Source: Vibrio xiamenensis (lineage in GTDB: Bacteria; Pseudomonadota; Gammaproteobacteria; Enterobacterales; Vibrionaceae). From it: a stretch of 64,000 bases of DNA. Every line of letters starts with the position of its first letter. Position 1 is the stretch's first letter. The notes below the pieces were generated by a model. The model saw nothing but the letters and a program-made list of their open reading frames with translations. It searched no databases and was not told where the DNA came from. Shown here piece after piece: positions 36,178 through 44,053 of this stretch. The translations under genes and the position numbers were made by a program. Location: the NCBI RefSeq assembly GCF_900100015.1, contig NZ_FNDD01000017.1:1-64000 (forward strand), in the 5' to 3' direction.

Positions 36178-36723
36178 CTATAAAGAAATCACATCAATTG
36201 CAGCGGTTGCTGCAGCCAACTGTTTCTTCTTGTTCATTTGTTGTAAATCTTCACCGCTGACCATACGCAGCGCATTGGTCGGACACACTCTTACACAAGC
36301 AGGCCCCGCCTCGCTGTGCGCGCACAAGTCGCACTTCAGCGCTTGAGCTCGAGTCTTTTCGGTCTTAAACAGGGAAGACTCTGCCTTCGCATCCACTGTG
36401 GTGGACACCACGGTCATTGCGCCATACGGGCAAGCGACGACACAGGTTTTGCACCCAATGCAGCGCTCTTGGATCACTTTGACGTGATTATCCTCAGTGA
36501 CAATGGCGTGGTTTGGACAGACCTGCGCACACGGCGCATCTTCGCATTGGCGGCACAACACTGGCATCGAAACATCAAGATTTTTCACCAGCGTTAAGCG
36601 CGGTACAAACTCTTTCGCCGTCAATTCGTAATCCGAATCTTCTTGATGTGAAATCACACAGGCGATGGTACAAGTCGTACACCCAATGCATAAGTTTGGG
36701 TCCGCAAAAACAAATCGATTCAT
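36178..36723 (-). CDS. hydN: HydN/HycB-type four-cluster ferredoxin
   Basis: Electron-transfer partner of FdhF. The 181-residue protein has four [4Fe-4S] motifs: CIGCTTCTIAC, CRQCEDAPCAQVC, CIGCKTCVVAC and CDLCAHSEAGPACVRVC. It is the first gene before fdhF (82 bp gap) in the E. coli hydN-like order and is distinct from the hyfA ferredoxin at 46 kb, to which it is clearly related. It may pass electrons from FdhF to the hydrogenase or assist FdhF assembly. Behind a sigma-54-type promoter. Confidence 0.88.
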   Translation of the reverse strand: MNRFVFADPNLCIGCTTCTIACVISHQEDSDYELTAKEFVPRLTLVKNLDVSMPVLCRQCEDAPCAQVCPNHAIVTEDNHVKVIQERCIGCKTCVVACPYGAMTVVSTTVDAKAESSLFKTEKTRAQALKCDLCAHSEAGPACVRVCPTNALRMVSGEDLQQMNKKKQLAAATAAIDVISL

Positions 36724-36791
36724 GGTACAACCTTTTTTAAATCACAGATTAGGGGTTGTGCTCTTTGCTCTCCAAACAGCGTCGCTTTATC

Positions 36792-36807
36792 AGCACAAAC
36801 TATGCCA
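36792..36807 (-). promoter_or_regulatory. Sigma-54 type promoter for hydN-fdhF
   Basis: The minus strand reads TGGCATAGTTTGTGCT: GG and GC are exactly 10 bases apart, as required for -24/-12 elements. It lies about 70 bp before hydN. Confidence 0.65.
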
Positions 36808-36900
36808 AAGCCAACTTATGTCACACTTTTAATTTATCTTATTGATTTATTTGAACTAAATAAACAACCACTTCACTAACTCGAGAGCTGGCTGATGATG

Positions 36901-36940
36901 TGTCGACACTAAATTCCAGCGCTTCGTCATTTTTGTCGAC
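36901..36940. promoter_or_regulatory. Candidate FhlA upstream activating sequence (hydN)
   Basis: TGTCGACA (36901-36908) and TTCGTCATTTTTGTCGAC (36923-36940) lie 94-148 bp upstream of the hydN sigma-54 promoter. The second motif recurs at hyfA and hypA/hupE. Confidence 0.6.
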
Positions 36941-37011
36941 GCAGTTCATTGAGAAAACGCTGAAGCAACTCGAACGTACTCACCACGTTTCAAGCATCAA
37001 GGCGTAAAAAG

Positions 37012-37033
37012 TAAAAAGCCCGCAGTTGCGGGC
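37012..37033 (-). terminator. Intrinsic terminator of the hyf operon
   Basis: GC-rich stem GCCCGC / GCGGGC with an AGTT loop, followed on the minus strand by TTTTTAC. 38 bp after the hycI stop. Confidence 0.88.
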
Positions 37034-37070
37034 AGTTGAAACGTAGCACTCGGCGCTAGCTTAAAACCAA

Positions 37071-37838
37071 TTAGTTAAGCCAATGCTTGGGCATCGGTGA
37101 GCCAAGTTCGAGCGTGGCAAGTCCGTGATAAATATCTTCAATTCCTTGGCGCACTTGGCTGGTCATCGGCGCGGAAAACGCCACATCGCGCGGCTGTATG
37201 CCAATAAACTCAACCCGATCGATAAAGCTTTTTAACTCATCAATCAGAAAGTTAAGCGGCAATGAATGGGTCGACATAATAAACATGCTGGCGATGGTTT
37301 GTGGGTCGATGACTCTCACGCAGCCCGGCGCTTCGCCCATGTCCGCCGCATCAACCAATACCAACATTTTGGGGTTTAAGCGGCGTAAAATGTGCAAACT
37401 GTCTTCCGGCAGTCCGCCACCATCAAGCACCTGCCAACCATCTAGGGGCTGCTCAATCAGCTTATCGGCAAGCTTTGGGCCTGCGCCATCATCGCCCATC
37501 ATCGAATTACCGACCGTAAGGACGATTTTATCAATTTGCTCAGGTAGCTTGCGCTCATCTAAGCGTTTGATGCTGGCTTTGGACGGTTCAATACTGTTGT
37601 GAATACCCGCCATTGTCAGTTCATCCAAGCTTAGATCTTGCATTAGCATGGGGTCTGAAAAAGGCGATGCCATTCCCTTGGCATCTAGGTCTATCTGTGA
37701 GTTGCTGAGATCATTTGGCTCTAGCTTGATCTCTAACGTATTGGTCGATAACGTATTAGCGTCATGTCCATAGCCAGCATTAAAACTCAAACAATCAAGC
37801 TTGGCGATACGCTGCGAAGCGGATTTCGGTCGGCTCAT
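37071..37838 (-). CDS. hycI: Hydrogenase maturation endopeptidase with N-terminal extension
   Basis: Cleaves the C-terminal peptide of the large subunit after nickel insertion. The protease domain begins near residue 104 (KIVLTVGNSMMGDDGAGPKLADKL, the Ni-binding Asp being in the GDD motif) and continues VLDGGGLPED, VDAADMG and STHSLPLNFLIDELK, matching HycI over about 150 residues. The first 100 residues have no counterpart in the 156-residue E. coli HycI; they are polar, likely unstructured, and contain no recognised domain. The start overlaps the hycH stop (TAGTGATG), which supports translation of the whole extension. Last gene of the operon. Confidence 0.88.
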   Translation of the reverse strand: MSRPKSASQRIAKLDCLSFNAGYGHDANTLSTNTLEIKLEPNDLSNSQIDLDAKGMASPFSDPMLMQDLSLDELTMAGIHNSIEPSKASIKRLDERKLPEQIDKIVLTVGNSMMGDDGAGPKLADKLIEQPLDGWQVLDGGGLPEDSLHILRRLNPKMLVLVDAADMGEAPGCVRVIDPQTIASMFIMSTHSLPLNFLIDELKSFIDRVEFIGIQPRDVAFSAPMTSQVRQGIEDIYHGLATLELGSPMPKHWLN

Positions 37839-37840
37839 CA

Positions 37841-38326
37841 CTAACGGTCTCGAATCATTAGGTACATGGTTTGTTCGTGATAAATCGCGGTCAGCACCTC
37901 AATAAATTTATCGGTCATTGCGCGCTGCTTATCACTCATTCGCGCCTTATCGACTTTGGCAAACGCACACGCCAACATGTGTATATGATCCGGATAGACG
38001 GTGATTTCACCAAAGGTGAAAAAACCATGCATTTTTTGATAGGCGCGGCTTTGAGGCTCAAGCAGCTCAATCCAGTCTTGATACTCTGTTCGGCTCGCTT
38101 CAATCTCGACTTCCAAGCAATCCACCACGCCAAGGTGGTGACCAATCGCCAAGCTGTAATATAAGACTTGCTTGGCCTCTTCGGGGACATCGTATTGCTC
38201 ATCGACAAATTTGCGCTTTAGCGCGTAGATTCGCACTTTCCCGGTCTCGGCTTTTTGCGTCGCTTCGCGATACACTTGGCTCTTCATCAGCGCATCGCTA
38301 TCGAGGTTATGGCTAATTTGGCTCAT
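37841..38326 (-). CDS. hycH: Hydrogenase assembly protein HycH
   Basis: Processing or assembly factor for the FHL hydrogenase, conserved in hyc operons but not part of the final enzyme. The 161-residue protein shows [31 protein letters not shown] and [18 protein letters not shown], the HycH landmarks. The frame extends 25 codons upstream, but ATG 38326 has GAGGTG just before it. It overlaps the hyfI 3' end by 14 bases and the hycI start, so translation is coupled. Confidence 0.88.
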   Translation of the reverse strand: MSQISHNLDSDALMKSQVYREATQKAETGKVRIYALKRKFVDEQYDVPEEAKQVLYYSLAIGHHLGVVDCLEVEIEASRTEYQDWIELLEPQSRAYQKMHGFFTFGEITVYPDHIHMLACAFAKVDKARMSDKQRAMTDKFIEVLTAIYHEQTMYLMIRDR

Positions 38327-39182
38327 ATTCACCTCGAGGCTCTGATGGCGATCGTTGAGCACTGACGGATGGCTCAGCGGCCTCGGCGCACGGTTTATCA
38401 CCGCGCATAAACGTCAGTGCGTGTTGATGCAAAATCGAGATGATCTCCGCCACCCGCGGATCGTCTTTTTGCGCCAAATAATCGCGTAAATTACCATCGA
38501 TGGTTTCCGGGCGGCTGTTTTCCAAAAGCAGCATAAACTCATCGGCCAGTTCGCCGCCGTGGCGATATCCGGCCAGAGCGCGGGCTTCTCGTTCAATCAA
38601 GGTTTTTAGCGCCAATGGAATTCCTAAGTGCGCCAGCGTCACTCGCTCGCCCTCTTGCTCTGTGTGGCTGCGCGCTTTGAGCTTTTGGTCCAAAAGCCCT
38701 AGCGCAACCGCAAAGCCGTAAATCGTCGCCGCAGGTGTGGGTGGGCAGCCCGGAATATACACATCCACTGGCACTATGTGGTCGGTCCCGCCCCACACAC
38801 AATAGAGATCATGAAAGATCCCGCCATCGCAGCCACAAGCGCCGTAGGAAATCACAATTTTTGGGTCGGGCGCCGCTTCATAAGCGCGCAGCGCCGGTGT
38901 GCGCATCGCACGAGTCACCGCGCCGGTAAACAGCAAAATATCCGCATGACGTGGCGATGCCACCACTTTGATGCCAAAGCGTTCGGTATCAAACACTGGC
39001 GTAGTGGCCGCAAAAATTTCAATTTCACAGCCGTTGCAACCGCCGCAGTCAACGCGATAAACATAGGCCGAACGTTTAATTTCACTGAGCAAGGTGCTTT
39101 TGAGTTTCGCTACGTTCGCATCTTCAACCACAGGAATCGCTTGCGTGTGGTCATGACCAACAATTGGTTTTATTCCTTTCAT
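38313..39182 (-). CDS. hyfI: Hydrogenase small subunit (NuoB-like)
   Basis: Electron-transfer subunit with one [4Fe-4S] cluster that hands electrons to the NiFe site. The 289-residue protein has the cluster ligands [28 protein letters not shown] and the PGCPPTPAA loop, as in HycG/HyfI/NuoB. The C-terminal third (about 190-289) is an additional polar tail rich in Arg and Glu. RBS GAGGAA precedes the ATG; 4 bp after hyfH. Forms the catalytic heterodimer with HyfG. Confidence 0.94.
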   Translation of the reverse strand: MKGIKPIVGHDHTQAIPVVEDANVAKLKSTLLSEIKRSAYVYRVDCGGCNGCEIEIFAATTPVFDTERFGIKVVASPRHADILLFTGAVTRAMRTPALRAYEAAPDPKIVISYGACGCDGGIFHDLYCVWGGTDHIVPVDVYIPGCPPTPAATIYGFAVALGLLDQKLKARSHTEQEGERVTLAHLGIPLALKTLIEREARALAGYRHGGELADEFMLLLENSRPETIDGNLRDYLAQKDDPRVAEIISILHQHALTFMRGDKPCAEAAEPSVSAQRSPSEPRGEYEPN

Positions 39183-39186
39183 CGCG

Positions 39187-39741
39187 CTATTCCTCTTCGG
39201 TGGTTTGATGAGATTGAGTGAGCAAAATATTGCTGGCGCTGAGCATATTGGCGCGGCGGCGGCAACTTGGGCACTGATTCAGCGGCGCGCCTAGATACGG
39301 GTCTTGGCTATCCATACCCGCTTGGATGAGCAAGTCTTGCACGTAGGCCACCGCTTTAGTTGGCGCAAATGCCTCACCACACTCACTGCAATGAGCCAAG
39401 GTAAACTTGGCCTCTTCGTAAAGGTCGGCTTTATTGGTCACTGCCAGTTCAAATTGCGGCGAGAGCTTGATGGCTTTGGTTGGGCACACTTCTTCGCAGC
39501 GCCCGCAATAAATACAACGCGCGAACGAAATCTCCCAGCGGCGCAGATTATTTTGTGCATCGGTCTCCATAATCAGCGCGTTAGCCGGACACGCGCGAGT
39601 ACACGCGGCGCAGGCAATGCACTGGCTTGGAATGTGCTCTGGTTTACCGCGAAAATCATCACGAATTTCAATCGGCACAAACGGGTATTTTAGCGTGGTT
39701 TTGGTGCCGGCTTTTTTGATGGTTTTGAATAACTTCAACAT
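39187..39741 (-). CDS. hyfH: Hydrogenase ferredoxin subunit (NuoI-like)
   Basis: The 184-residue subunit carries two complete [4Fe-4S] motifs ([11 protein letters not shown] and [11 protein letters not shown]) and an extra CxxC pair region (HCSECGEAF and [11 protein letters not shown]) that may bind zinc, as in HycF/HyfH. It links the ferredoxin HyfA to the small subunit HyfI. Lies 11 bp after hyfG and 4 bp before hyfI. Confidence 0.92.
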   Translation of the reverse strand: MLKLFKTIKKAGTKTTLKYPFVPIEIRDDFRGKPEHIPSQCIACAACTRACPANALIMETDAQNNLRRWEISFARCIYCGRCEEVCPTKAIKLSPQFELAVTNKADLYEEAKFTLAHCSECGEAFAPTKAVAYVQDLLIQAGMDSQDPYLGAPLNQCPSCRRRANMLSASNILLTQSHQTTEEE

Positions 39742-39752
39742 GGTCGCTAGCC

Positions 39753-41504
39753 CTACTTCAATGGCGAGTTTTTACGCTCGATTCCGTAACGTTCGATCTC
39801 TTTGTAAGACACGGTTTTACTGGTGCGCTTTTTGGTATCCACCACAGTCACGCGGTCAGTACACGAATAGCACGGGTCAAGGCTGCCGATGATAAGCGGC
39901 GCATCCGACACTGTGTTACCGCGTAACATATAACGCAACGTTGGCCAGTTAGCGTAGGTTGCAGCTCGGCAGCGCCAGCGGAATAACTTCTGGTTGTCGC
40001 CGGTCATGCTCCAATGCACGTTTTCACCGCGCGGCGCTTCGGTAAAACCTAGCGCAAATTGATTTGGCTGATAGGCAAACCCTTCGGTGACCAAAGGCCC
40101 TTGCGACAAATTGCCAAGGCCATATTCGATGACGTTAAGGCTTTCAAAGAGCTCTTTAATACGTACCGACAAACGCGCTTCAACATCGCAACTGTCAAAA
40201 CTTTGCACCGCCATCGGCACGTTGGCATACGACTCGACCGCGCCAGCGTGAGTGGTGCGCACATCGCGCGCAAAGCCGCTGCCACGCACCATAGGCCCAA
40301 CCGCGCTGAAGTTACGCGCGATGTCTGGATCAAGCCGGCCAATGCCTTTGATTCGGTGGTCAATGTTGGGTGTGCTGAGCAGCATATCGACCAGTTCACT
40401 GAACTCTTTGCGTATCTCACGTACCAGCGCAATGCCCTGAATGCGATGATCTTTATGAATATCTCGGCGCACACCACCAATCAGGTTAAGGCCATAGGTC
40501 TTACGCGCACCGGTGAGCAGCTCTGCCAATACCATGGTTTTTTCCCGCACACGGAAAAACTGCATAAAGCCGGTATCAAAGCCGACAAAGTGGCTGGATA
40601 GACCGACGTTGAGCATATGGCTGTGCAGACGCTCGACTTCCAAAAGTACGGTACGAATCATTTTGGCACGCGCAGGTACCACAATGCCGAGGGCATTTTC
40701 CACAGAATTGCTGTAGCCAACGCTGTGGGTGAAACCGCAAATGCCGCACACACGGTCAGTCAGAAACGCCACTTCGTTATAACCCATGCGGGTTTCGGCA
40801 AGTTTCTCCATGCCGCGATGAACATAAAACATTCGATAGTCGGCATCGACGATGTCTTCGCCATCGACAAATAGACGAAAATGGCCTGGTTCGTCAGAGG
40901 TAATGTGCAACGGACCAATTGGCACTATACGGTTTGATTCATTGCCCAGTTGGTTGTCAAATGGATAGGTTTCGGTTTCCGTGGTCGGCATCGGACGCCT
41001 GCGATAATCCATCGAATCTTTGCACAGTGGGTGCAAGTCTTCAGGCCAATCATCGGGCAGCACCAAACGGCGCTGATCCGGAAGCCCAAGCGCCGTTAAG
41101 CCAAACATATCGCGAATTTCACGCTCACCCCACACCGCTGCCGGAATCACCGGTGTTATCGATGGGTACTCTTTGCTGTTGGCATCAACCAGCACCTTGA
41201 CCATGATCCAACATTTCTCTTCGCCTTCCATCGACAGCGCATGGTAAACGCCAAAATGACCATTAAGACTGCGTTCGTCATTACCAAATGACACACTTAA
41301 CCAACCGTGTTGCTCGTAGTAAAGCCACTTCATGACGTCAATCAGCGCGGTGTCTTTAACAGTGATAATGATTTGGTTATCGGTGCGCCACTCCTGCTCT
41401 AAAATCGCGTTAGGAAACGTTTGCTGAACGCCCGCAATATAGCGGCTGCCCAGTTTTTGTTGCGACGGGTTTGGACGCGTTGAAAGCGTGGATTCAGACA
41501 TCAT
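39753..41504 (-). CDS. hyfG: [NiFe]-hydrogenase large subunit (NuoC-NuoD fusion)
   Basis: Proton-reducing catalytic subunit of FHL. The 583-residue protein joins a NuoC-like part (about 1-170) to a NuoD-like part. The nickel ligands are in DRVCGICGFTHS (L1) and DPCYSCTDR (L5). After that Arg a 32-residue tail (VTVVDTKK... ending ERKNSPLK) remains; E. coli HycE has a tail of the same length that HycI removes after the homologous Arg. The start is the ATG pair at 41504/41501, which overlaps the stop of a 40-codon ORF; a longer frame to 41546 is unlikely. Confidence 0.95.
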   Translation of the reverse strand: MMSESTLSTRPNPSQQKLGSRYIAGVQQTFPNAILEQEWRTDNQIIITVKDTALIDVMKWLYYEQHGWLSVSFGNDERSLNGHFGVYHALSMEGEEKCWIMVKVLVDANSKEYPSITPVIPAAVWGEREIRDMFGLTALGLPDQRRLVLPDDWPEDLHPLCKDSMDYRRRPMPTTETETYPFDNQLGNESNRIVPIGPLHITSDEPGHFRLFVDGEDIVDADYRMFYVHRGMEKLAETRMGYNEVAFLTDRVCGICGFTHSVGYSNSVENALGIVVPARAKMIRTVLLEVERLHSHMLNVGLSSHFVGFDTGFMQFFRVREKTMVLAELLTGARKTYGLNLIGGVRRDIHKDHRIQGIALVREIRKEFSELVDMLLSTPNIDHRIKGIGRLDPDIARNFSAVGPMVRGSGFARDVRTTHAGAVESYANVPMAVQSFDSCDVEARLSVRIKELFESLNVIEYGLGNLSQGPLVTEGFAYQPNQFALGFTEAPRGENVHWSMTGDNQKLFRWRCRAATYANWPTLRYMLRGNTVSDAPLIIGSLDPCYSCTDRVTVVDTKKRTSKTVSYKEIERYGIERKNSPLK

Positions 41505-41616
41505 AGTTAGCAATCTCAATGAGTAATACAGGATGGCCGCAGCCAATGGTTGAAAGCGTAAAGCTTGGGTTCACAGCGCAAACGCCATGACGAATTAACA
41601 AAAAATTCATGGGCAT
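41494..41616 (-). CDS. Possible 40-residue leader peptide before hyfG
   Basis: ATG at 41616 has a strong AGGAG 5 bases upstream, and the frame stays open for 40 codons and ends at a TGA that overlaps the hyfG start (ATGATGTCTGA). The product begins MPMNFLLIRHGVCAVN and matches no known family. The hyfG ATG itself has only a weak ribosome-binding site, so this ORF may serve translational coupling rather than make a functional peptide. Confidence 0.45.
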   Translation of the reverse strand: MPMNFLLIRHGVCAVNPSFTLSTIGCGHPVLLIEIANYDV

Positions 41617-41623
41617 TGTGCTC

Positions 41624-43084
41624 CTAACTTAGCCAGCTTGAGGCAATCAAGCTTGAGCACAGCGACATCACGATAAGCACAATCAAGGTGAACTTCATCG
41701 CAAGCGGCAGCGGCGCGCTGCTGGCGACTTCTTCGCTTGGCTCGCCAACCACGGTGTTGCCAAACCAATACAAAATCCAGCCAAAACTCGCCACCGACTC
41801 TATCAGCGCAATCACCATCACTGGCGTTAACCAGCTGTGCGCGCGGCTTAACTCAAAGCCAGAGACAAACAGCGGGAATTTACTGAAGAAACCGTTAAAT
41901 GGTGGTACACCAGTGATGGCCATGGCCGCAACGCCAAAACCAATCGCAATCAACGGCTGACGTTTGATAATACCTTTGAGATTTGGCAATAAACGCGTGC
42001 CGCAGCTGAAACTCGCCGCGCCCGCCACCAAAAAGAACAGACTTTTAGCAAACGCGTGGTTAAAGATGTACATCACGCCGCTTTGCAGTGCTAAGCGCGA
42101 ACCAAAGATCGACAGCGAACAGGCCAAAAAGATGTACGCCAACTGAGTGATGGTTGAGTAGATAAGCAGACGTTTCAGATCTTTTTGCGGCAGATACATG
42201 ATAAAGCCGTAAACCAGCGTCACCATGGCGATGATGACGCCAATCACGCCAATGACCTGCGGAATATCGCCGCCAGAAATGATCGCGCGAGCAAACAGAT
42301 ACACACCGACTTTCACCATCGCTGCGGCGTCTAAAAACGCGCTCACTGGCGTTGGCACTTCAAGTGCATTTGGCAACCAAGCGTGCAGTGGCACTTGGGC
42401 AGAATTGCCCCACGCCGCAATCACAATGCCAATAAAGACTGCGGTTTTGACATCCATCGGTAATTGGCTAAGGGCATTGAGTTCAAAACTGCCAGTATGC
42501 AGATACAAAACCACGGCCGCGAACACTAATCCTAGCGATGAGAGATGGGTGATCAGCAGCGCGCGCAGCGCGGTTTTGAGTGCGCTGGCCGTTTGCTTGT
42601 AGCCAATCAGACCCCAAGCGCACGCACCGATGATTTGCAAAAACAGCAGTTGGCCTAAAATGGTTGACGACAACACCAGCCCCACCATCGCGCCGATAAA
42701 ACACAGCAAAAATGCGTAATAGCAAGGTTTGGCATGCTCGGCATGTTCGCGATTGTCGGCGCTCATATAGCCACTTGAATACAGGCAAGTCAGACCGCCA
42801 ACCACTGTTACTGCCATCGCGACTAAACTGCTGGCACCATCAAATACCAAGCCAAATAGTAATGTGGCATGGCTGCTAAACACCGGCAGATTAACCTGAG
42901 CAAATCCAGAATCTTTGTACCACAGCGCAAGCGTGACCGCGCCAATAACAGCGGCACCTGAAAAACACGGCGCCAAGACTTTGGCTAAGCTTTTCGGCGC
43001 GCTCATGGTGATGGCTGCGCCAATAAACGGCAGCAGAATCGTCAGGAGCGCGACGGTTTTTATCATTTCAACATTGTGCATCAT
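41624..43084 (-). CDS. hyfD: Hydrogenase-4 membrane subunit D (NuoN/M-like)
   Basis: Antiporter-like inner-membrane subunit, 486 residues and about 13 helices. Diagnostic stretches of HyfD are present: SSGYMSADNREHAEH, GLVLSSTILGQLLFLQ, GNSAQVPLHAWLPNALE (the lysine/histidine ion-path loop) and FNHAFAKSLFFLVAGA, ending VLIVMSLCSSLIASSWL. E. coli Hyc has no such subunit. Here it is the third membrane gene, after hyfB and hyfC, and hyfE and hyfF are absent. ATG 43084 follows hyfC by 12 bp. Confidence 0.9.
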   Translation of the reverse strand: MMHNVEMIKTVALLTILLPFIGAAITMSAPKSLAKVLAPCFSGAAVIGAVTLALWYKDSGFAQVNLPVFSSHATLLFGLVFDGASSLVAMAVTVVGGLTCLYSSGYMSADNREHAEHAKPCYYAFLLCFIGAMVGLVLSSTILGQLLFLQIIGACAWGLIGYKQTASALKTALRALLITHLSSLGLVFAAVVLYLHTGSFELNALSQLPMDVKTAVFIGIVIAAWGNSAQVPLHAWLPNALEVPTPVSAFLDAAAMVKVGVYLFARAIISGGDIPQVIGVIGVIIAMVTLVYGFIMYLPQKDLKRLLIYSTITQLAYIFLACSLSIFGSRLALQSGVMYIFNHAFAKSLFFLVAGAASFSCGTRLLPNLKGIIKRQPLIAIGFGVAAMAITGVPPFNGFFSKFPLFVSGFELSRAHSWLTPVMVIALIESVASFGWILYWFGNTVVGEPSEEVASSAPLPLAMKFTLIVLIVMSLCSSLIASSWLS

Positions 43085-43096
43085 TGCGTTGTGCTC

Positions 43097-44053
43097 CTAT
43101 AAACCAAGCAAATAGAGTAAGAAACCAGCCACTGCGACGCCAAAACCGACCCAGGTAAGACGGTGAGTCTTGACATAACGCACGCGCGCCATGGCGTTTT
43201 CAATCACACTGGCAAGGACAAAACACACCAGCAATTTGACCAATAACCAAAACGCCGCAACCAGCAGTGCCAACAGCCCTAAATGATCGGCTTTGCCAAA
43301 CGGAACAAAAATCGACAAAAACAGCTGCACCACCACCATCTGCTTCAAACCAAACGCGATTTTCATCAGCCCAAGACTCGAACCTGAATATTCAGTCAAA
43401 GGCCCCTCTTGCAGCTCTTGCTCCGCTTCGGCGATATCAAATGGCAACTTACCCATTTCAACAAACACCACAAACGCGCATGCTACGCCTGAGACGATGG
43501 TCGCGATTGGAAACGCCCAGCTTTGGCTCGCAAGCGTGGTGCTGATAAGGCCAAGATCTGAGGTATCGGTAATCAGCGCGACGGTGAAAATCGACAGCAT
43601 CAAGGTTGGCTCAACCAACACGCCTAAGGTCAATTCACGGCTTGAGCCAAGACTTGCAAACATGCTTCCGGAATCCAGCCCAGCTAAGGTGAAAAAGAAC
43701 CGAAAAATCGCGAACAGATAGATGTCGGTAATCACATCGCCCGCAAATGGAAATGGCGAATGATTGGTGACTGCGGGCAGCGCCATCGCAATCATCAACA
43801 TGGCGATGATCAGCACCCAAGGCGCAATCGCAAACACAATGCCTGATGGATGAGGCGCGACATCTTGGCGACGCAGCAATTTGAACAAGTCGCGGTAATC
43901 TTGCCAAATGCCCGGCCCTTGCCGCGAATGCATCTTGGCACGGATCACCCGTGAAATGCCGGTATACACTGGCGCAAGCGCCAGCATGATCAATGCTTGA
44001 GTCACCGCCAAGGCGATAAGCGATAAACTTGGAATTTCTATTCCCTGCATCAT
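43097..44053 (-). CDS. hyfC: Hydrogenase membrane subunit C (NuoH-like)
   Basis: The 318-residue subunit has about eight helices and anchors the catalytic arm to the membrane. The Nuo/HycD signatures are present: AKMHSRQGPGIWQDYRDLFKLLRR (cytoplasmic loop with RQGP) and ELTLGVLVEPTLML, then FVEMGKLPFDIAEAEQELQE, whose Glu residues line the proton path of complex I. Its ATG overlaps the hyfB stop (TAATG), with AGGAG upstream. Confidence 0.95.
   Translation of the reverse strand: MMQGIEIPSLSLIALAVTQALIMLALAPVYTGISRVIRAKMHSRQGPGIWQDYRDLFKLLRRQDVAPHPSGIVFAIAPWVLIIAMLMIAMALPAVTNHSPFPFAGDVITDIYLFAIFRFFFTLAGLDSGSMFASLGSSRELTLGVLVEPTLMLSIFTVALITDTSDLGLISTTLASQSWAFPIATIVSGVACAFVVFVEMGKLPFDIAEAEQELQEGPLTEYSGSSLGLMKIAFGLKQMVVVQLFLSIFVPFGKADHLGLLALLVAAFWLLVKLLVCFVLASVIENAMARVRYVKTHRLTWVGFGVAVAGFLLYLLGL

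Noticed and set aside
38778..39221. 147-codon plus-strand ORF
   Set aside because: Antisense shadow of hyfI/hyfH; protein composition is random-like (many His/Arg).
40059..40601. 180-codon plus-strand ORF
   Set aside because: It is antisense to hyfG, which has all family motifs; no ribosome-binding site or domain.
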